NCBI GenBank assembly: GCA_022447275.1
Contig: JAKVBK010000003.1
Span: 62,001 to 126,000 of the forward strand
Length of the DNA stretch: 64,000 bases
From: Oceanicola sp.
Lineage (GTDB): Bacteria > Pseudomonadota > Alphaproteobacteria > Rhodobacterales > Rhodobacteraceae
Reading direction: 5' to 3'
Part shown: in pieces, positions 23,821 to 32,196 of the stretch
Layout of the letters: every line of letters begins with the position of its first letter
Position numbering within the stretch: position 1 is the first letter of the stretch
Program-made: the position numbers and the translations under genes
Notes under the pieces: generated by a model
Database searches by the model: none
The model's input: the letters and a program-made list of their open reading frames with translations, nothing else
Told to the model about the DNA's origin: nothing

Positions 23821-24801
23821 TTAGCCCGCTTCGGGCGTACCCCCGCGCGGGCGCGGCGCGGCGGCCCTTTGCAGCCGGTCATTGATGGCGGCGCCCAGGC
23901 CCGTATCAGGGATCGGTGCGACGGCAATTCCCGTGTGTGGCCCGTCATCCAAGCTGTGAAGCATATCAAAGAGATTGGCCGCAGCCTCGGCCAGATCGCG
24001 GCTTTGAGACAGGGTATGCTGACCCTCGGCAACGGGCCCAAAGCCAAGCCACACCTCGCCATCCAAGGCGGCTGTTGCATTCAAACGCACGGGCTTTGAC
24101 GGCGCATAGTGCGATGTCAGCTGTCCGGGCGCGGTGGGTGTGCTGTCCTCAATCACGGGGCCGGCTGCCAGATCTAGGCCCAATGCGGCGCCGATAGCCT
24201 CTGCCGACAGCCCGCCTGCGCGCAGGATGCGGGGCGCCGGATCGGTGGCCACGATGGTGCTTTCCACCCCAACCGGACAGGCCCCACCATCCAACACAGC
24301 CGCGATTCGGCCGGACAGCCCCGCAATGACATGCTCTGCCCGTGTCGGGCTGATGCGCCCCGACGGATTGGCTGAGGGGGCCGCGACAGGTTGGCCCACC
24401 CGTTCCAGAACCCGTTGGGCAACCGGGGCTGCAGGAATGCGCAGGGCCACCGTCTCCAGCCCTGCCGTGACACCGGGCGCCAGCCCGTGCCCCTCCCGCA
24501 GGGGCAAGACCAGCGTCATAGGGCCGGGCCAGAAGGCGGCGGCCAGGGCCTCTGCCATGTCAGAGAAATGGGCAATGCGCCGCGCGGTGTCGAGATCGGC
24601 GACATGGGCGATCAGCGGGTTGAAACTGGGCCGACCTTTTGCCGCATAGATTGAGGCCACAGCGTCGGGCCGAGTGGCGATGCCGCCCAGCCCGTAGACC
24701 GTCTCTGTGGGGAAGGCGACGAGCTTGCCGGCGCGCAGCAAGTCTGCTGCGCGTGCGATCCCGTTTGCGTCCGGGGTGAGGATTTCGGTTGCCGGCTGCA
24801 T
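23821..24801 (-). CDS. L-threonylcarbamoyladenylate synthase, Sua5 type
   Basis: This 326-residue protein has the YrdC/Sua5 fold. The N-terminal domain has GKLVAFPTETVYGLGG and YAAKGRPSFNPLIAHV (substrate and ATP binding), then PLREGHGLAPGVTAG and SANPSGRISPT. The C-terminal Sua5 domain begins near residue 215 after the linker SHYAPSKPVRL. The two-domain length separates Sua5 from single-domain TsaC. It makes threonylcarbamoyl-AMP from Thr, bicarbonate and ATP for the t6A37 modification of ANN-decoding tRNAs. It converges on mcd and is divergent from the acyl-CoA dehydrogenase gene downstream. Confidence 0.92.
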   Translation of the reverse strand: MQPATEILTPDANGIARAADLLRAGKLVAFPTETVYGLGGIATRPDAVASIYAAKGRPSFNPLIAHVADLDTARRIAHFSDMAEALAAAFWPGPMTLVLPLREGHGLAPGVTAGLETVALRIPAAPVAQRVLERVGQPVAAPSANPSGRISPTRAEHVIAGLSGRIAAVLDGGACPVGVESTIVATDPAPRILRAGGLSAEAIGAALGLDLAAGPVIEDSTPTAPGQLTSHYAPSKPVRLNATAALDGEVWLGFGPVAEGQHTLSQSRDLAEAAANLFDMLHSLDDGPHTGIAVAPIPDTGLGAAINDRLQRAAAPRPRGGTPEAG

Positions 24802-24920
24802 CCCTGCCTTGCTCCGTGTGACGCCGCGTTCGGCATTGCCCAGCCGCTCAAACGGCGTTTAGGGTCTGCCCACTGCTCACCCAATTGCTCTGGCCAAACC
24901 CCATTTCGAGGAAACTGTCC

Positions 24921-26630
24921 ATGTCCTATCGCGCTCCGCTTGTTGATTTCCAGTTCCTAATGGAAAAGGTTGCCGGCTTTCCCCACGTTCAGGCAACAGA
25001 TCGGTTTGCCGAGGCGACCGCCGATGTATCCTCGGCGATCTTGGTAGAGGCAGGCAAGCTGAGCGAAGGCACCTTGGCCCCGCTGAACCGGGAAGGCGAT
25101 CTGCAGCCCGCCGTGCTGGAAAACGGTGTTGTGCGCACGTCCCCGGGATTTGCAGCGGCCTACGGGCAGATTGCAGAGGGCGGATGGACATCGATCAATG
25201 CCAGCCCGGAGCATGGGGGCATGGGGCTGCCGCTGACGTTGACGACCGCAGTGAACGAGATGTTCTCGGGCGCCTGCCTGTCGCTGCAGCTCAACCCGCT
25301 GATGACGCAGGGCCAGATCGAAGCGCTTGAAGCCCATGCCAGCGATGCCCTGAAAGATCTCTACCTGCCCAAGCTGATTTCCGGCGAGTGGACCGGGACC
25401 ATGAACCTGACCGAACCGCAGGCCGGTTCCGATGTTGGGGCTCTGCAGAGCAAGGCCGTGGACAATGGGGATGGCACATACGCGATCACCGGCCAAAAGA
25501 TTTATATCTCCTGGGCTGATCACGATATGGCCGAAAACATCTGCCACCTCGTGCTGGCGCGCCTGCCCGATGCGGCGCCGGGCACCAAAGGGATCAGCCT
25601 GTTCATGGTGCCTAAGCGCTTGCCGAATGCGGATGGCTCTCTGGGCGTTGCAAATTCGCTCAAGGTGGTCAGCCTTGAGCACAAGCTGGGCCTGCACGGC
25701 TCGCCCACCGCGGTCATGCAGTATGACGGCGCCACAGGATGGTTGGTTGGCCAGCCCAACAAGGGCATGGCAGCGATGTTCACGATGATGAACAATGCCC
25801 GTCTGGGCGTGGGCACTCAGGGCATCGGTGTCGCCGAGGCCGCCACCCAGAAGGCGCTGGCCTATGCGCAGGACCGCAAGCAGGGCCGTGCCGGTGGCTC
25901 GGGCACCATTGTGGAGCACGCAGATGTGCGCCGGATGCTGGCGACCATGCGCGCCGAGACCTACGCCGCCCGCGGCATCGCGCTGATGAATGCCGTGGCG
26001 ATCGATATGTCGAACGCCACCGAGGATGCAGACTGGGCCGCCCGCGCTGCATTGTTGACGCCGATCACCAAGGCCTATGGCACGGATGTGGGCATCAACG
26101 TGGCCAATATCGGCGTGCAGGTGCATGGCGGCATGGGCTTTGTTGAGGAAACTGGCGCGGCGCAATATCTGCGCGATGTGCGCGTCACGGCAATCTATGA
26201 GGGCACCAACGGCATCCAGGCCATGGACCTTGTGGGCCGCAAGCTCATGGATGGTGGCGAAGCGGTTGCTCGCCTGCTGGAAGAGATCGAAGACGGCGCC
26301 GAAGCTGCGCGCGCGGCCCTGCCCGATCTGGCAAAGCCGCTTTGGCAGGCATCGGAAAACCTCCGCGAGGTCACGGAATGGCTGGTCAGCCAGGATATGG
26401 ACACCCGCTTTGCCGGGGCCGTGCCGTATCTGACGGCGTTCGCACGGGTGCTGGGCGGTCATGTGCACCTCGCCTCTGCCATGGCGGAGGGCGGCACGGG
26501 CCCAAGGACGGCGCTGGCGCGATTCTTCATGAATCGCCTGCTGCCCGAGCATACGGGCCTTTTGGCACAGGCCAGAACAGGTGCAGAGGACATCTTCGCC
26601 CTTTCCGCCGACGATCTGGCTGTGGCCTGA
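24921..26630 (+). CDS. acyl-CoA dehydrogenase, DmdC-like
   Basis: The start is set at ATG 24921 (MSYRAPLVDFQFLMEKVAGF) with GAGG about nine bases upstream. The open frame begins 12 codons earlier. The 569-residue protein carries the extra N- and C-terminal regions of the group that includes 3-methylmercaptopropionyl-CoA dehydrogenase DmdC and FadE5. Core motifs are TMNLTEPQAGSDVGALQSKA, YAQDRKQGRAG and the C-terminal VHGGMGFVEETGAAQYLRDVRVTAIYEGTNGIQAMDL, with the base Glu in YEGT. In Roseobacters this enzyme acts in DMSP demethylation or on short/medium acyl-CoAs. The sequence alone does not settle the substrate. A metal-dependent hydrolase gene follows four bases later, presumably in the same operon. 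Confidence 0.85.
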   Translation: MSYRAPLVDFQFLMEKVAGFPHVQATDRFAEATADVSSAILVEAGKLSEGTLAPLNREGDLQPAVLENGVVRTSPGFAAAYGQIAEGGWTSINASPEHGGMGLPLTLTTAVNEMFSGACLSLQLNPLMTQGQIEALEAHASDALKDLYLPKLISGEWTGTMNLTEPQAGSDVGALQSKAVDNGDGTYAITGQKIYISWADHDMAENICHLVLARLPDAAPGTKGISLFMVPKRLPNADGSLGVANSLKVVSLEHKLGLHGSPTAVMQYDGATGWLVGQPNKGMAAMFTMMNNARLGVGTQGIGVAEAATQKALAYAQDRKQGRAGGSGTIVEHADVRRMLATMRAETYAARGIALMNAVAIDMSNATEDADWAARAALLTPITKAYGTDVGINVANIGVQVHGGMGFVEETGAAQYLRDVRVTAIYEGTNGIQAMDLVGRKLMDGGEAVARLLEEIEDGAEAARAALPDLAKPLWQASENLREVTEWLVSQDMDTRFAGAVPYLTAFARVLGGHVHLASAMAEGGTGPRTALARFFMNRLLPEHTGLLAQARTGAEDIFALSADDLAVA

Positions 26631-26633
26631 TAG

Positions 26634-27695
26634 GTGCAAGCGCCCACTTCTTCTGAACTGCGCCCGATCCGCTATCCCTTCCCAGAGGCGCCCTCCGCGG
26701 GGGCCCCTGAGGCAATTGAGGTGGCGCCGGGCGTGCTTTGGTTTCGCCTGCCGCTGCCGATGGCGCTCGATCACGTCAATCTCTATGCGCTTGACGAAGG
26801 CGACGGCTGGGCGCTGATCGACACTGGGTTTGACACGAAGAAAACCCGTGCCATTTGGCAGGCATTGTTCGAAGGCCCCTTGGCCGGAAAGCCTGTGACC
26901 CGGGTTCTGGTAACCCATCACCATCCCGATCATGTGGGTCTGGCGGGCTGGTTTCAGACCGCGTTCGGCGCAGAGCTTCTGACCTCGCGCACCTCTTGGT
27001 TGATGGCGCGGATGCTGCAACTCGACACGCAACCCGTGCCCCCCGCCGAGACGCTCTTGTTTTGGCAGCGCGCCGGTATGGCGCCGGATATCCTGAAGGC
27101 GCGGGCCGAGGGCCGGCCCTTCAATTTTGCCGATTGCGTCGCGCCGATGCCCCTTGGCTATACCCGCATCTGCGAAGGCGACACGATCACGCTGGGAGGG
27201 CGCGACTGGGACGTGCGCATGGGAAATGGCCATGCGCCTGAGCATGTTACCCTGTGGTCGCGCGACGACAATCTGGTGATCGGCGGTGATCAGTTGCTGC
27301 CGTCAATCTCTCCCAATCTGGGTGTCTACGCCACGGAGCCCGACGCCGATCCCGTGGGCGATTGGATGGAGGCCTGCACGCGCCTTGCCACCCATGCCCG
27401 TCCGGATCACCTCGTGCTGCCCGGCCATAAGCTGCCATTTACGGGCCTGCCTGCGCGCATGCGGCAGTTGATCGACAATCACCACGGCGCCTTGCGGCGC
27501 CTTGAGGCCTGGCTGGATACGCCCCGCACCGCTGCGGAATGTTTCCAGCCCTTGTTCAAGCGCAAGATCGGTGAGGGCGAGTATGGCCTCGCGCTGGTGG
27601 AGGCGGTGGCCCATCTCAACCATCTTCATCGGTTGGGCCGCGTGTCACGCAGCCTTGATGATGCCGGTGCCTATCGTTTCGTGATGCATCATTGA
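26634..27695 (+). CDS. metallo-beta-lactamase-fold hydrolase
   Basis: A GTG start lies four bases after the acyl-CoA dehydrogenase stop. This 353-residue protein has the MBL metal motif VTHHHPDHVGLAGWF near residue 98, a second set in NGHAPEHVTLW, GGDQLLPSISPN and, late, HLVLPGHKLPFTGLPARM, followed by a C-terminal helical region of about 80 residues. The fold matches glyoxalase II-like or thioesterase-like hydrolases. Its tight coupling to an acyl-CoA dehydrogenase suggests hydrolysis of a CoA thioester or a product of that pathway. The substrate is unknown. Confidence 0.85.
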   Translation: MQAPTSSELRPIRYPFPEAPSAGAPEAIEVAPGVLWFRLPLPMALDHVNLYALDEGDGWALIDTGFDTKKTRAIWQALFEGPLAGKPVTRVLVTHHHPDHVGLAGWFQTAFGAELLTSRTSWLMARMLQLDTQPVPPAETLLFWQRAGMAPDILKARAEGRPFNFADCVAPMPLGYTRICEGDTITLGGRDWDVRMGNGHAPEHVTLWSRDDNLVIGGDQLLPSISPNLGVYATEPDADPVGDWMEACTRLATHARPDHLVLPGHKLPFTGLPARMRQLIDNHHGALRRLEAWLDTPRTAAECFQPLFKRKIGEGEYGLALVEAVAHLNHLHRLGRVSRSLDDAGAYRFVMHH

Positions 27696-27722
27696 GCGGC
27701 GGCAGTGACCGGCGCGGCACTG

Positions 27723-28853
27723 TCAGCGCCCCACCAGATCACCGCCATCATCACCGCCCGCCATGCGCGCGGCCACGCCATCGACATCGTCTGAGACCAC
27801 AGCCTCGGCGATGTCGATCCCGCTCAGCGCCCCGAATTTGAACCCGTGCCCACTGTCGGCCGACGCCGCCAGAACGCGCCCCTCGCGCCGCAGGATGAAG
27901 CGATGTTCGGGCGCCTTCATCCAGTAATTTGCCTGTCCCCATCGCAGGCGAAACCCGTCGATATCACGGAACAGTCCGCGATAGCTTTCGCGCAGGGCAA
28001 TCATCTCATCCCGGGTGATCTGGCGGTCACTGTCGTCGGGATCGTCCCGGCCCATCAACCCGTTGCCCAGCTTGAGGGGCAGGCCGGCCACTGGCGGCAG
28101 GCCCCAGTAATCCGTGGGCCCGCCCAGATCGATCCAGCCGGGCGCCTGCGCCCAAGCGTCCGCGAGGTCTGCGGGGGGATCGGCATAGACAATCAGCGTC
28201 CGACGTGGTGTCAGCGGAATGTTGAGGCCCGGAAGCAGGGCGGACAGCCCCGTGCCAGCGCATAGGATCACGCGATCCGCACGCAGGCTGTCTCCGCTTG
28301 CGAGATGCACAATCCCCTCCGCCGTATCCAGCCGCGTCACCGGTGAAAGCTCCACCACTGGCACGCCGGTGCTGCGCAGCAGGAAGGCAAGATCGCGCAG
28401 GATGGTGTCGGCCATGAGCGCGCCCCCGCGCGCGAGCATCGCATAGGTGATGCCCTCAGGCTCGAGCATGGGCAAGCGTTGGGCAATCTCTGCCTCTGTC
28501 TCCAGCAGGGTGTAGGGTTCTCCGATCCGGTCGAGGGACTGACGCGACAGATCGGCATAATCGCCGCGCTCCCGGCTGGTCACGACCATACCGGTTTCGA
28601 CATAGTAGCGCCCGCGCGGTGCAGGGAGGTCTTCGAACAGCGTCTCGAACGCGTCAAAGGCTGCGGGCATGCGCGCCGCATAGCCGTGGGCGGCACCATA
28701 GAAGGGGCGTGTCAGCCGGTGATGATCAGAAGAGGCGGCAGTGGCGCAGGGCACCCGCCCAGCTTCGATCACCGTTACATCAACCCCCTGCTTGCGCAGT
28801 GCCCAAGCTGTGCAGAGGCCGACAATGCCGCCGCCGATCACGATCGTTTTCAT
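27723..28853 (-). CDS. FAD-dependent oxidoreductase, DAO family
   Basis: This 376-residue protein opens with an FAD-binding Rossmann motif (VIGGGIVGLCTAWALRKQGVDVTVIEAG) and continues with the DAO-type core: RYYVETGMVV, VILCAGTGLSALLPGLN and a C-terminal ADSGHGFKFGALSGIDIAEAV, where the flavin ring would bind. This fits the sarcosine oxidase/D-amino-acid dehydrogenase superfamily, which oxidises secondary or primary amines. No covalent-flavin motif can be assigned with confidence. It follows an SDR gene on the same strand, but a terminator-like hairpin lies between them. Substrate unknown. Confidence 0.82.
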   Translation of the reverse strand: MKTIVIGGGIVGLCTAWALRKQGVDVTVIEAGRVPCATAASSDHHRLTRPFYGAAHGYAARMPAAFDAFETLFEDLPAPRGRYYVETGMVVTSRERGDYADLSRQSLDRIGEPYTLLETEAEIAQRLPMLEPEGITYAMLARGGALMADTILRDLAFLLRSTGVPVVELSPVTRLDTAEGIVHLASGDSLRADRVILCAGTGLSALLPGLNIPLTPRRTLIVYADPPADLADAWAQAPGWIDLGGPTDYWGLPPVAGLPLKLGNGLMGRDDPDDSDRQITRDEMIALRESYRGLFRDIDGFRLRWGQANYWMKAPEHRFILRREGRVLAASADSGHGFKFGALSGIDIAEAVVSDDVDGVAARMAGGDDGGDLVGR

Positions 28854-28906
28854 GGCATCTCCCGTCCGCCGTGCCCCATGTCACCATGGCGTGCGGCGGC
28901 CGCTCA

Positions 28907-28938
28907 GAAAAGCCCGAAAGGAGACTGCAGCCTTTCGG
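28907..28938 (-). terminator. terminator after the SDR gene
   Basis: On the minus strand CCGAAAGG and CCTTTCGG form an 8-bp stem around a 9-base loop (28914-28938), followed by GCTTTTCT. It lies between the SDR stop at 28963 and the FAD oxidoreductase start. Confidence 0.6.
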
Positions 28939-28962
28939 CCCGAACAATTCGTGGATGGGTGA

Positions 28963-29766
28963 TCAGTGCGCAGGGGCGGTCACGGGATCCAAAAGCGTGC
29001 GGCCCCCATCGACGGTGATGATCTGGCCCGTCATGAACCCAGAGCCCTCCGAGGCCAGAAACTGGACGGCATCGGCAACCTCGCTGGGCTTTCCGATGCG
29101 GTTGAGGGGCGTGTGGTCTTTGATGTCGTCGCGATAGGCGCCGTTTTCCTTCAGGGCGTTCTTCAGCGATTCCGACAGGACAGAGCCCAAGGCGCAGCCA
29201 TTTACCCGGATGCGATGGGGGGCCAGCGCCACGGCGAGCGCACGGGTCATCTGATCAAGGGCGGCGGTTGAAACGGAGTAGCCCAGCAATTCCGGATGGG
29301 TGCGGCGGGCCGCAATCGAAGTGAGGTTCACGATCGATCCGATGGGGCTGTGATCCTCGGGAGGGGTGTTTTCCGCCTGCTTGATCATGCGACGCGCAAC
29401 CAGTTGGCTCAGGCGCAGCGGGGTGATCATGTTTTGCTGCATCAACATCTCTACAGCGTCACTTTCAGGGTCCAGCGGATCAGAGGCCTCCATCTGCCGA
29501 GAGGCGTTGACGAGGATATCGACCTGATCAAAGGCATCCAGCGTGGCAGCGATCAGGTTGACCTGTGTCAGCTTCTCCCGCAGGTCTCCGGCGAAACTGC
29601 GGAGATTGTCGGTGTTGTCATCGGTGGCATCGGCCAGGCTGATTTCATCCATGTCTGCCATCATGACATTCGCCCCGGCATCGACAAACCGCCGGGCAAT
29701 GGCCAGCCCAACGCCATTTGCGGCGCCGGTCACGATGGCAGTCTTGCCTGAGATAGAGAAGGACAT
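28963..29766 (-). CDS. SDR-family protein with a missing catalytic lysine
   Basis: This 267-residue short-chain dehydrogenase-like protein has the cofactor motif TGAANGVGLA (TGxxxGxG) and an acidic residue after the second strand (MADMDE), suggesting NAD(H) preference. The NNAG-like motif reads LVNAS, and the active-site region reads NLTSIAARRTHPELLGYSVSTAALDQM. The Tyr of YxxxK is present, but the Lys position is Thr, encoded ACC. The C-terminal FLASEGSGFMTGQIITVDGG is normal. Loss of the Lys usually abolishes or severely reduces SDR activity, so this may be a binding or regulatory protein, or a divergent enzyme. It has its own terminator-like hairpin. Confidence 0.85.
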   Translation of the reverse strand: MSFSISGKTAIVTGAANGVGLAIARRFVDAGANVMMADMDEISLADATDDNTDNLRSFAGDLREKLTQVNLIAATLDAFDQVDILVNASRQMEASDPLDPESDAVEMLMQQNMITPLRLSQLVARRMIKQAENTPPEDHSPIGSIVNLTSIAARRTHPELLGYSVSTAALDQMTRALAVALAPHRIRVNGCALGSVLSESLKNALKENGAYRDDIKDHTPLNRIGKPSEVADAVQFLASEGSGFMTGQIITVDGGRTLLDPVTAPAH

Positions 29767-29805
29767 GGTGGGCCCCGGTATTCTGGAAAGGGAAGGTGGC
29801 CGGGC

Positions 29806-30792
29806 TCAGCGCCGGCGCGGCTTGCGCGCGTGGATCAATTTATAGCCGCCCGGTCCGGGCAATGGGGTTACCTCTGCAAACGAGTCTTGCAAGGCTCTTT
29901 CATAGGGCAAATGGCGGTTCGCGACCAGCCACAAGCTGCCAGATGGGGCGAGCATGCGTTTTGCGGCCGTGATGAATGCCATTCCAAGGGCGGGCTCAGC
30001 CTTGCGCGAGGTGTGGAAGGGCGGGTTCGAGATGACATGATCCATCTGATGCGGTGCGCGCCAGGTGGTGGCATCCGCCCAGTCGATCTGCACGCGGTCA
30101 TCGGCCACGTTGAGGCGCGCGGCTGTCACAGCGGCGTGCTCTGCCTCTACCATATGTACGGAAGCAATCTTTGGGCTTTGTGGAAGGGCGCGCGCCGTCA
30201 GGTAGCCCCACCCGGCCCCGAGATCAGCGATCTTGCCTTTCAATTCTGGCAGGGCATCTGCCAGCGCCACCGAGCCGGGATCGGGCCCGTCCGCCGAGAA
30301 AATGCCCGGCGCAGTGTGCCAACCGTCGGCCACTTGCCGCGTCTCAGGCAGCGCCCAATCTGAAAAGTCAGCCCCCGGTGCCAAGGTGAACAGTTTGCCA
30401 TGGGCCTTCGAATACGCCGGAGAGACATCGCAGCGCTTGCGAGTGGCCGCATAAAGGCTGTCGACGCCGTCGGATTTCTGCCCGTCCACGACAACTGGCA
30501 CATTCCAGGCTGTGGCCCTGGCAACCAGATCGCGCGCAGCGTCTTTTGCCCGCGGCAAACACAGGATGGCTGCGGCAGGTTTCTCTGCCACGTCCGCAAT
30601 GCGGGGCACAACCTGTCCGCCCCGCGCCGAGAGCGCGTCGTAATGGGGGCGGAAGCCCTGAACATGGATCACACGTTCAGGCGCCAGTTGAGAGAGGTCA
30701 GTCTCGGAGGTGGCTCCAAGCACAACAATCGTGCCCGCATCCGGCAGGGCCAGCGTGCCGCTTTCCAGCGCAAGTCGCAGACGGGTGGTCAG
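29806..30792 (-). CDS. rsmC: RsmC-like ribosomal RNA guanine-N2 methyltransferase
   Basis: The product has the RsmC/RlmG two-domain layout. The C-terminal half holds the SAM site IADLGAGWGYLTARAL and the catalytic motif ISNPPFHTSRK. The N-terminal half is a degenerate methyltransferase domain. RsmC methylates G1207 of 16S rRNA; RlmG is the alternative. The first standard start in frame is GTG 30723, but coding-like sequence (TTRLRLALESGTLALPDAGTI) continues upstream without any ATG, GTG or TTG. A CTG at 30792, with AGGA eight bases before it and four bases after the clpS stop, is proposed as the start, giving 328 residues. It is probably co-transcribed with clpS. Confidence 0.82.
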   Translation of the reverse strand: MTTRLRLALESGTLALPDAGTIVVLGATSETDLSQLAPERVIHVQGFRPHYDALSARGGQVVPRIADVAEKPAAAILCLPRAKDAARDLVARATAWNVPVVVDGQKSDGVDSLYAATRKRCDVSPAYSKAHGKLFTLAPGADFSDWALPETRQVADGWHTAPGIFSADGPDPGSVALADALPELKGKIADLGAGWGYLTARALPQSPKIASVHMVEAEHAAVTAARLNVADDRVQIDWADATTWRAPHQMDHVISNPPFHTSRKAEPALGMAFITAAKRMLAPSGSLWLVANRHLPYERALQDSFAEVTPLPGPGGYKLIHARKPRRR

Positions 30793-30796
30793 CCGC

Positions 30797-31126
30797 CTAT
30801 TCCTTTTCCATGGTGCATTGCAGCGGGTGCTGGTGGCGTCGGGCGAAATCCATCACCTGCGCCACTTTTGTTTCGGCCACCTCGTGGCTGAACACGCCCA
30901 CAACGGCGAGGCCCTTCTTGTGCACCACCAGCATCAGCTCGAACGACTGTGCATGGCTGAGCCCGAAAAACCGCTCCAACACATGTACGACAAACTCCAT
31001 CGGCGTGTAGTCGTCGTTGAGCAGCATCACCTTATAGAGCGGAGGCTTCTGCGTCTTGGGCTTGGTCTTCGTCAGCAAAGACGTGTCAGCGCCACCGCCA
31101 TCACCGGGGGTGTCGTCGTCTGCCAT
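30797..31126 (-). CDS. clpS: ATP-dependent Clp protease adaptor
   Basis: ClpS delivers N-degron substrates to ClpAP. The protein has a flexible N-terminal tail rich in Gly/Asp and Thr/Lys, then the conserved core [24 protein letters not shown], with the N-end-rule pocket, and [31 protein letters not shown] 31126 gives 109 residues ([12 protein letters not shown]). An in-frame GTG at 31153 has a GAGG element at good spacing and would add nine residues, so the start is uncertain. The gene is divergent from a HAD phosphatase gene across a short AT-rich promoter region. Confidence 0.92.
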   Translation of the reverse strand: MADDDTPGDGGGADTSLLTKTKPKTQKPPLYKVMLLNDDYTPMEFVVHVLERFFGLSHAQSFELMLVVHKKGLAVVGVFSHEVAETKVAQVMDFARRHQHPLQCTMEKE

Positions 31127-31285
31127 CAGGACTTGGTCTGTCAATGAACGCACGCGCAGTGCCTCGAATGTAAGGGCGTGGAAGATCTGTCTGGTAGAGG
31201 GTTATATATAGTGTGGCGCCCGTGTGAAAAGGGGGCGCGTCCATGCATCATCGTTTCCATTGTCTGCAAAGGCTGTTTTGTCCCC

Positions 31286-32002
31286 ATGATCACCGCACAA
31301 AGCGACACGCATCTCACCACCATTGGCTTCGATGCGGACGATACGCTCTGGCACAACGAGCGCTTTTTCAGAATGACGCAGCAGCGATTCGCAGAACTGC
31401 TGTCAGATCATGCGGAAACCGCCGATCTGGATGATCGACTGCTCGAGGCCGAGCGGCGCAACCTTGGCCATTATGGCTTCGGCATAAAGGGCTTCGTGCT
31501 GTCGATGATCGAAACGGCCATCGAGGTGACAGAGCAGCGCGTTCCGGCTTCGGTGATTGCTGAGATCCTGGCCATTGGACGAGAGATGTTGCGCCATCCG
31601 ATCGAGTTGCTGCCCCATGCCCGCGCCGCCGTCGAGGCGGCCGCCGAAACCCATCGCGTGATCCTGATCACCAAGGGCGATTTGCTCGACCAGGAGCGCA
31701 AGCTGGCGCAGTCCGGTCTGGGGGAGTTGTTCGATGCGGTTGAGATCGTGTCTGACAAGACGCCAGACGCCTATCTGCAGATTTTCGCGCGTCACGGGGC
31801 CGGCGCGGCGCGTGGTTTGATGTTGGGGAATTCCATGAAATCCGACGTTTTGCCCATGATCGAAGCCGGTGGATGGGGCATCCATGTGCCGTTTCACATG
31901 GAGTGGGATTTGGAAAAAGCAGAGGCACCCGAAGGGCATCCGCGGTTTCGCGTTTTGGGGGATCTCGGGGGGCTGCGCGCCCTGATCGACGAGATCGGCT
32001 AA
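31286..32002 (+). CDS. HAD-family hydrolase
   Basis: The ATG at 31286 gives a 238-residue protein that opens just before HAD motif I (TIGFDADDTLWHNERFF, nucleophile Asp in DADDT). A longer frame runs back through the promoter region. Motif II is VILITKGDLLDQERKLAQSGL and motif III/IV is LMLGNSMKSDVLPMIEAGGW. A helical cap of about 85 residues lies between motifs I and II, placing it in the subfamily IA phosphatases close to YjjG-type enzymes. Substrates of such enzymes are small phosphorylated metabolites. The real one is not evident. Divergent from clpS. Confidence 0.85.
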   Translation: MITAQSDTHLTTIGFDADDTLWHNERFFRMTQQRFAELLSDHAETADLDDRLLEAERRNLGHYGFGIKGFVLSMIETAIEVTEQRVPASVIAEILAIGREMLRHPIELLPHARAAVEAAAETHRVILITKGDLLDQERKLAQSGLGELFDAVEIVSDKTPDAYLQIFARHGAGAARGLMLGNSMKSDVLPMIEAGGWGIHVPFHMEWDLEKAEAPEGHPRFRVLGDLGGLRALIDEIG

Positions 32003-32059
32003 GGGGTACTCTCGCCCGCCATCAAGATGTTGCCCTGTGCGCGCATTGCGACACTATAT

Positions 32060-32091
32060 ATTGAATTACAACTTTTTCTAAAAAATTCAAT
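32060..32091. promoter_or_regulatory. AT-rich promoter region with inverted repeat before the carboxypeptidase gene
   Basis: ATTGAATT and AATTCAAT form 8-base arms around 16 bases in a strikingly AT-rich 60-bp stretch between the HAD gene and the carboxypeptidase gene. It probably contains the promoter of the latter and could bind a regulator. No known consensus is matched. Confidence 0.35.
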
Positions 32092-32196
32092 GCTTTGTTT
32101 CCCAAAGCGCCATTACCGTGCTAGCATCCCATCAAGAGCACGCTGACCACGGGCAAACCCGGGCGGCAAAACAGGCAATTATTCAGAGTAGAACCG

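Noticed and set aside
24957..27245. Minus-strand frame of 762 codons opposite the acyl-CoA dehydrogenase and hydrolase genes
   Set aside because: It spans two real genes and their junction and has shadow-type composition.
28963..29766. Interpretation of the Lys-less SDR as a pseudogene
   Set aside because: The frame is intact at full length with a normal start, conserved cofactor motifs and its own terminator-like hairpin, so it is listed as a gene with an unusual active site.
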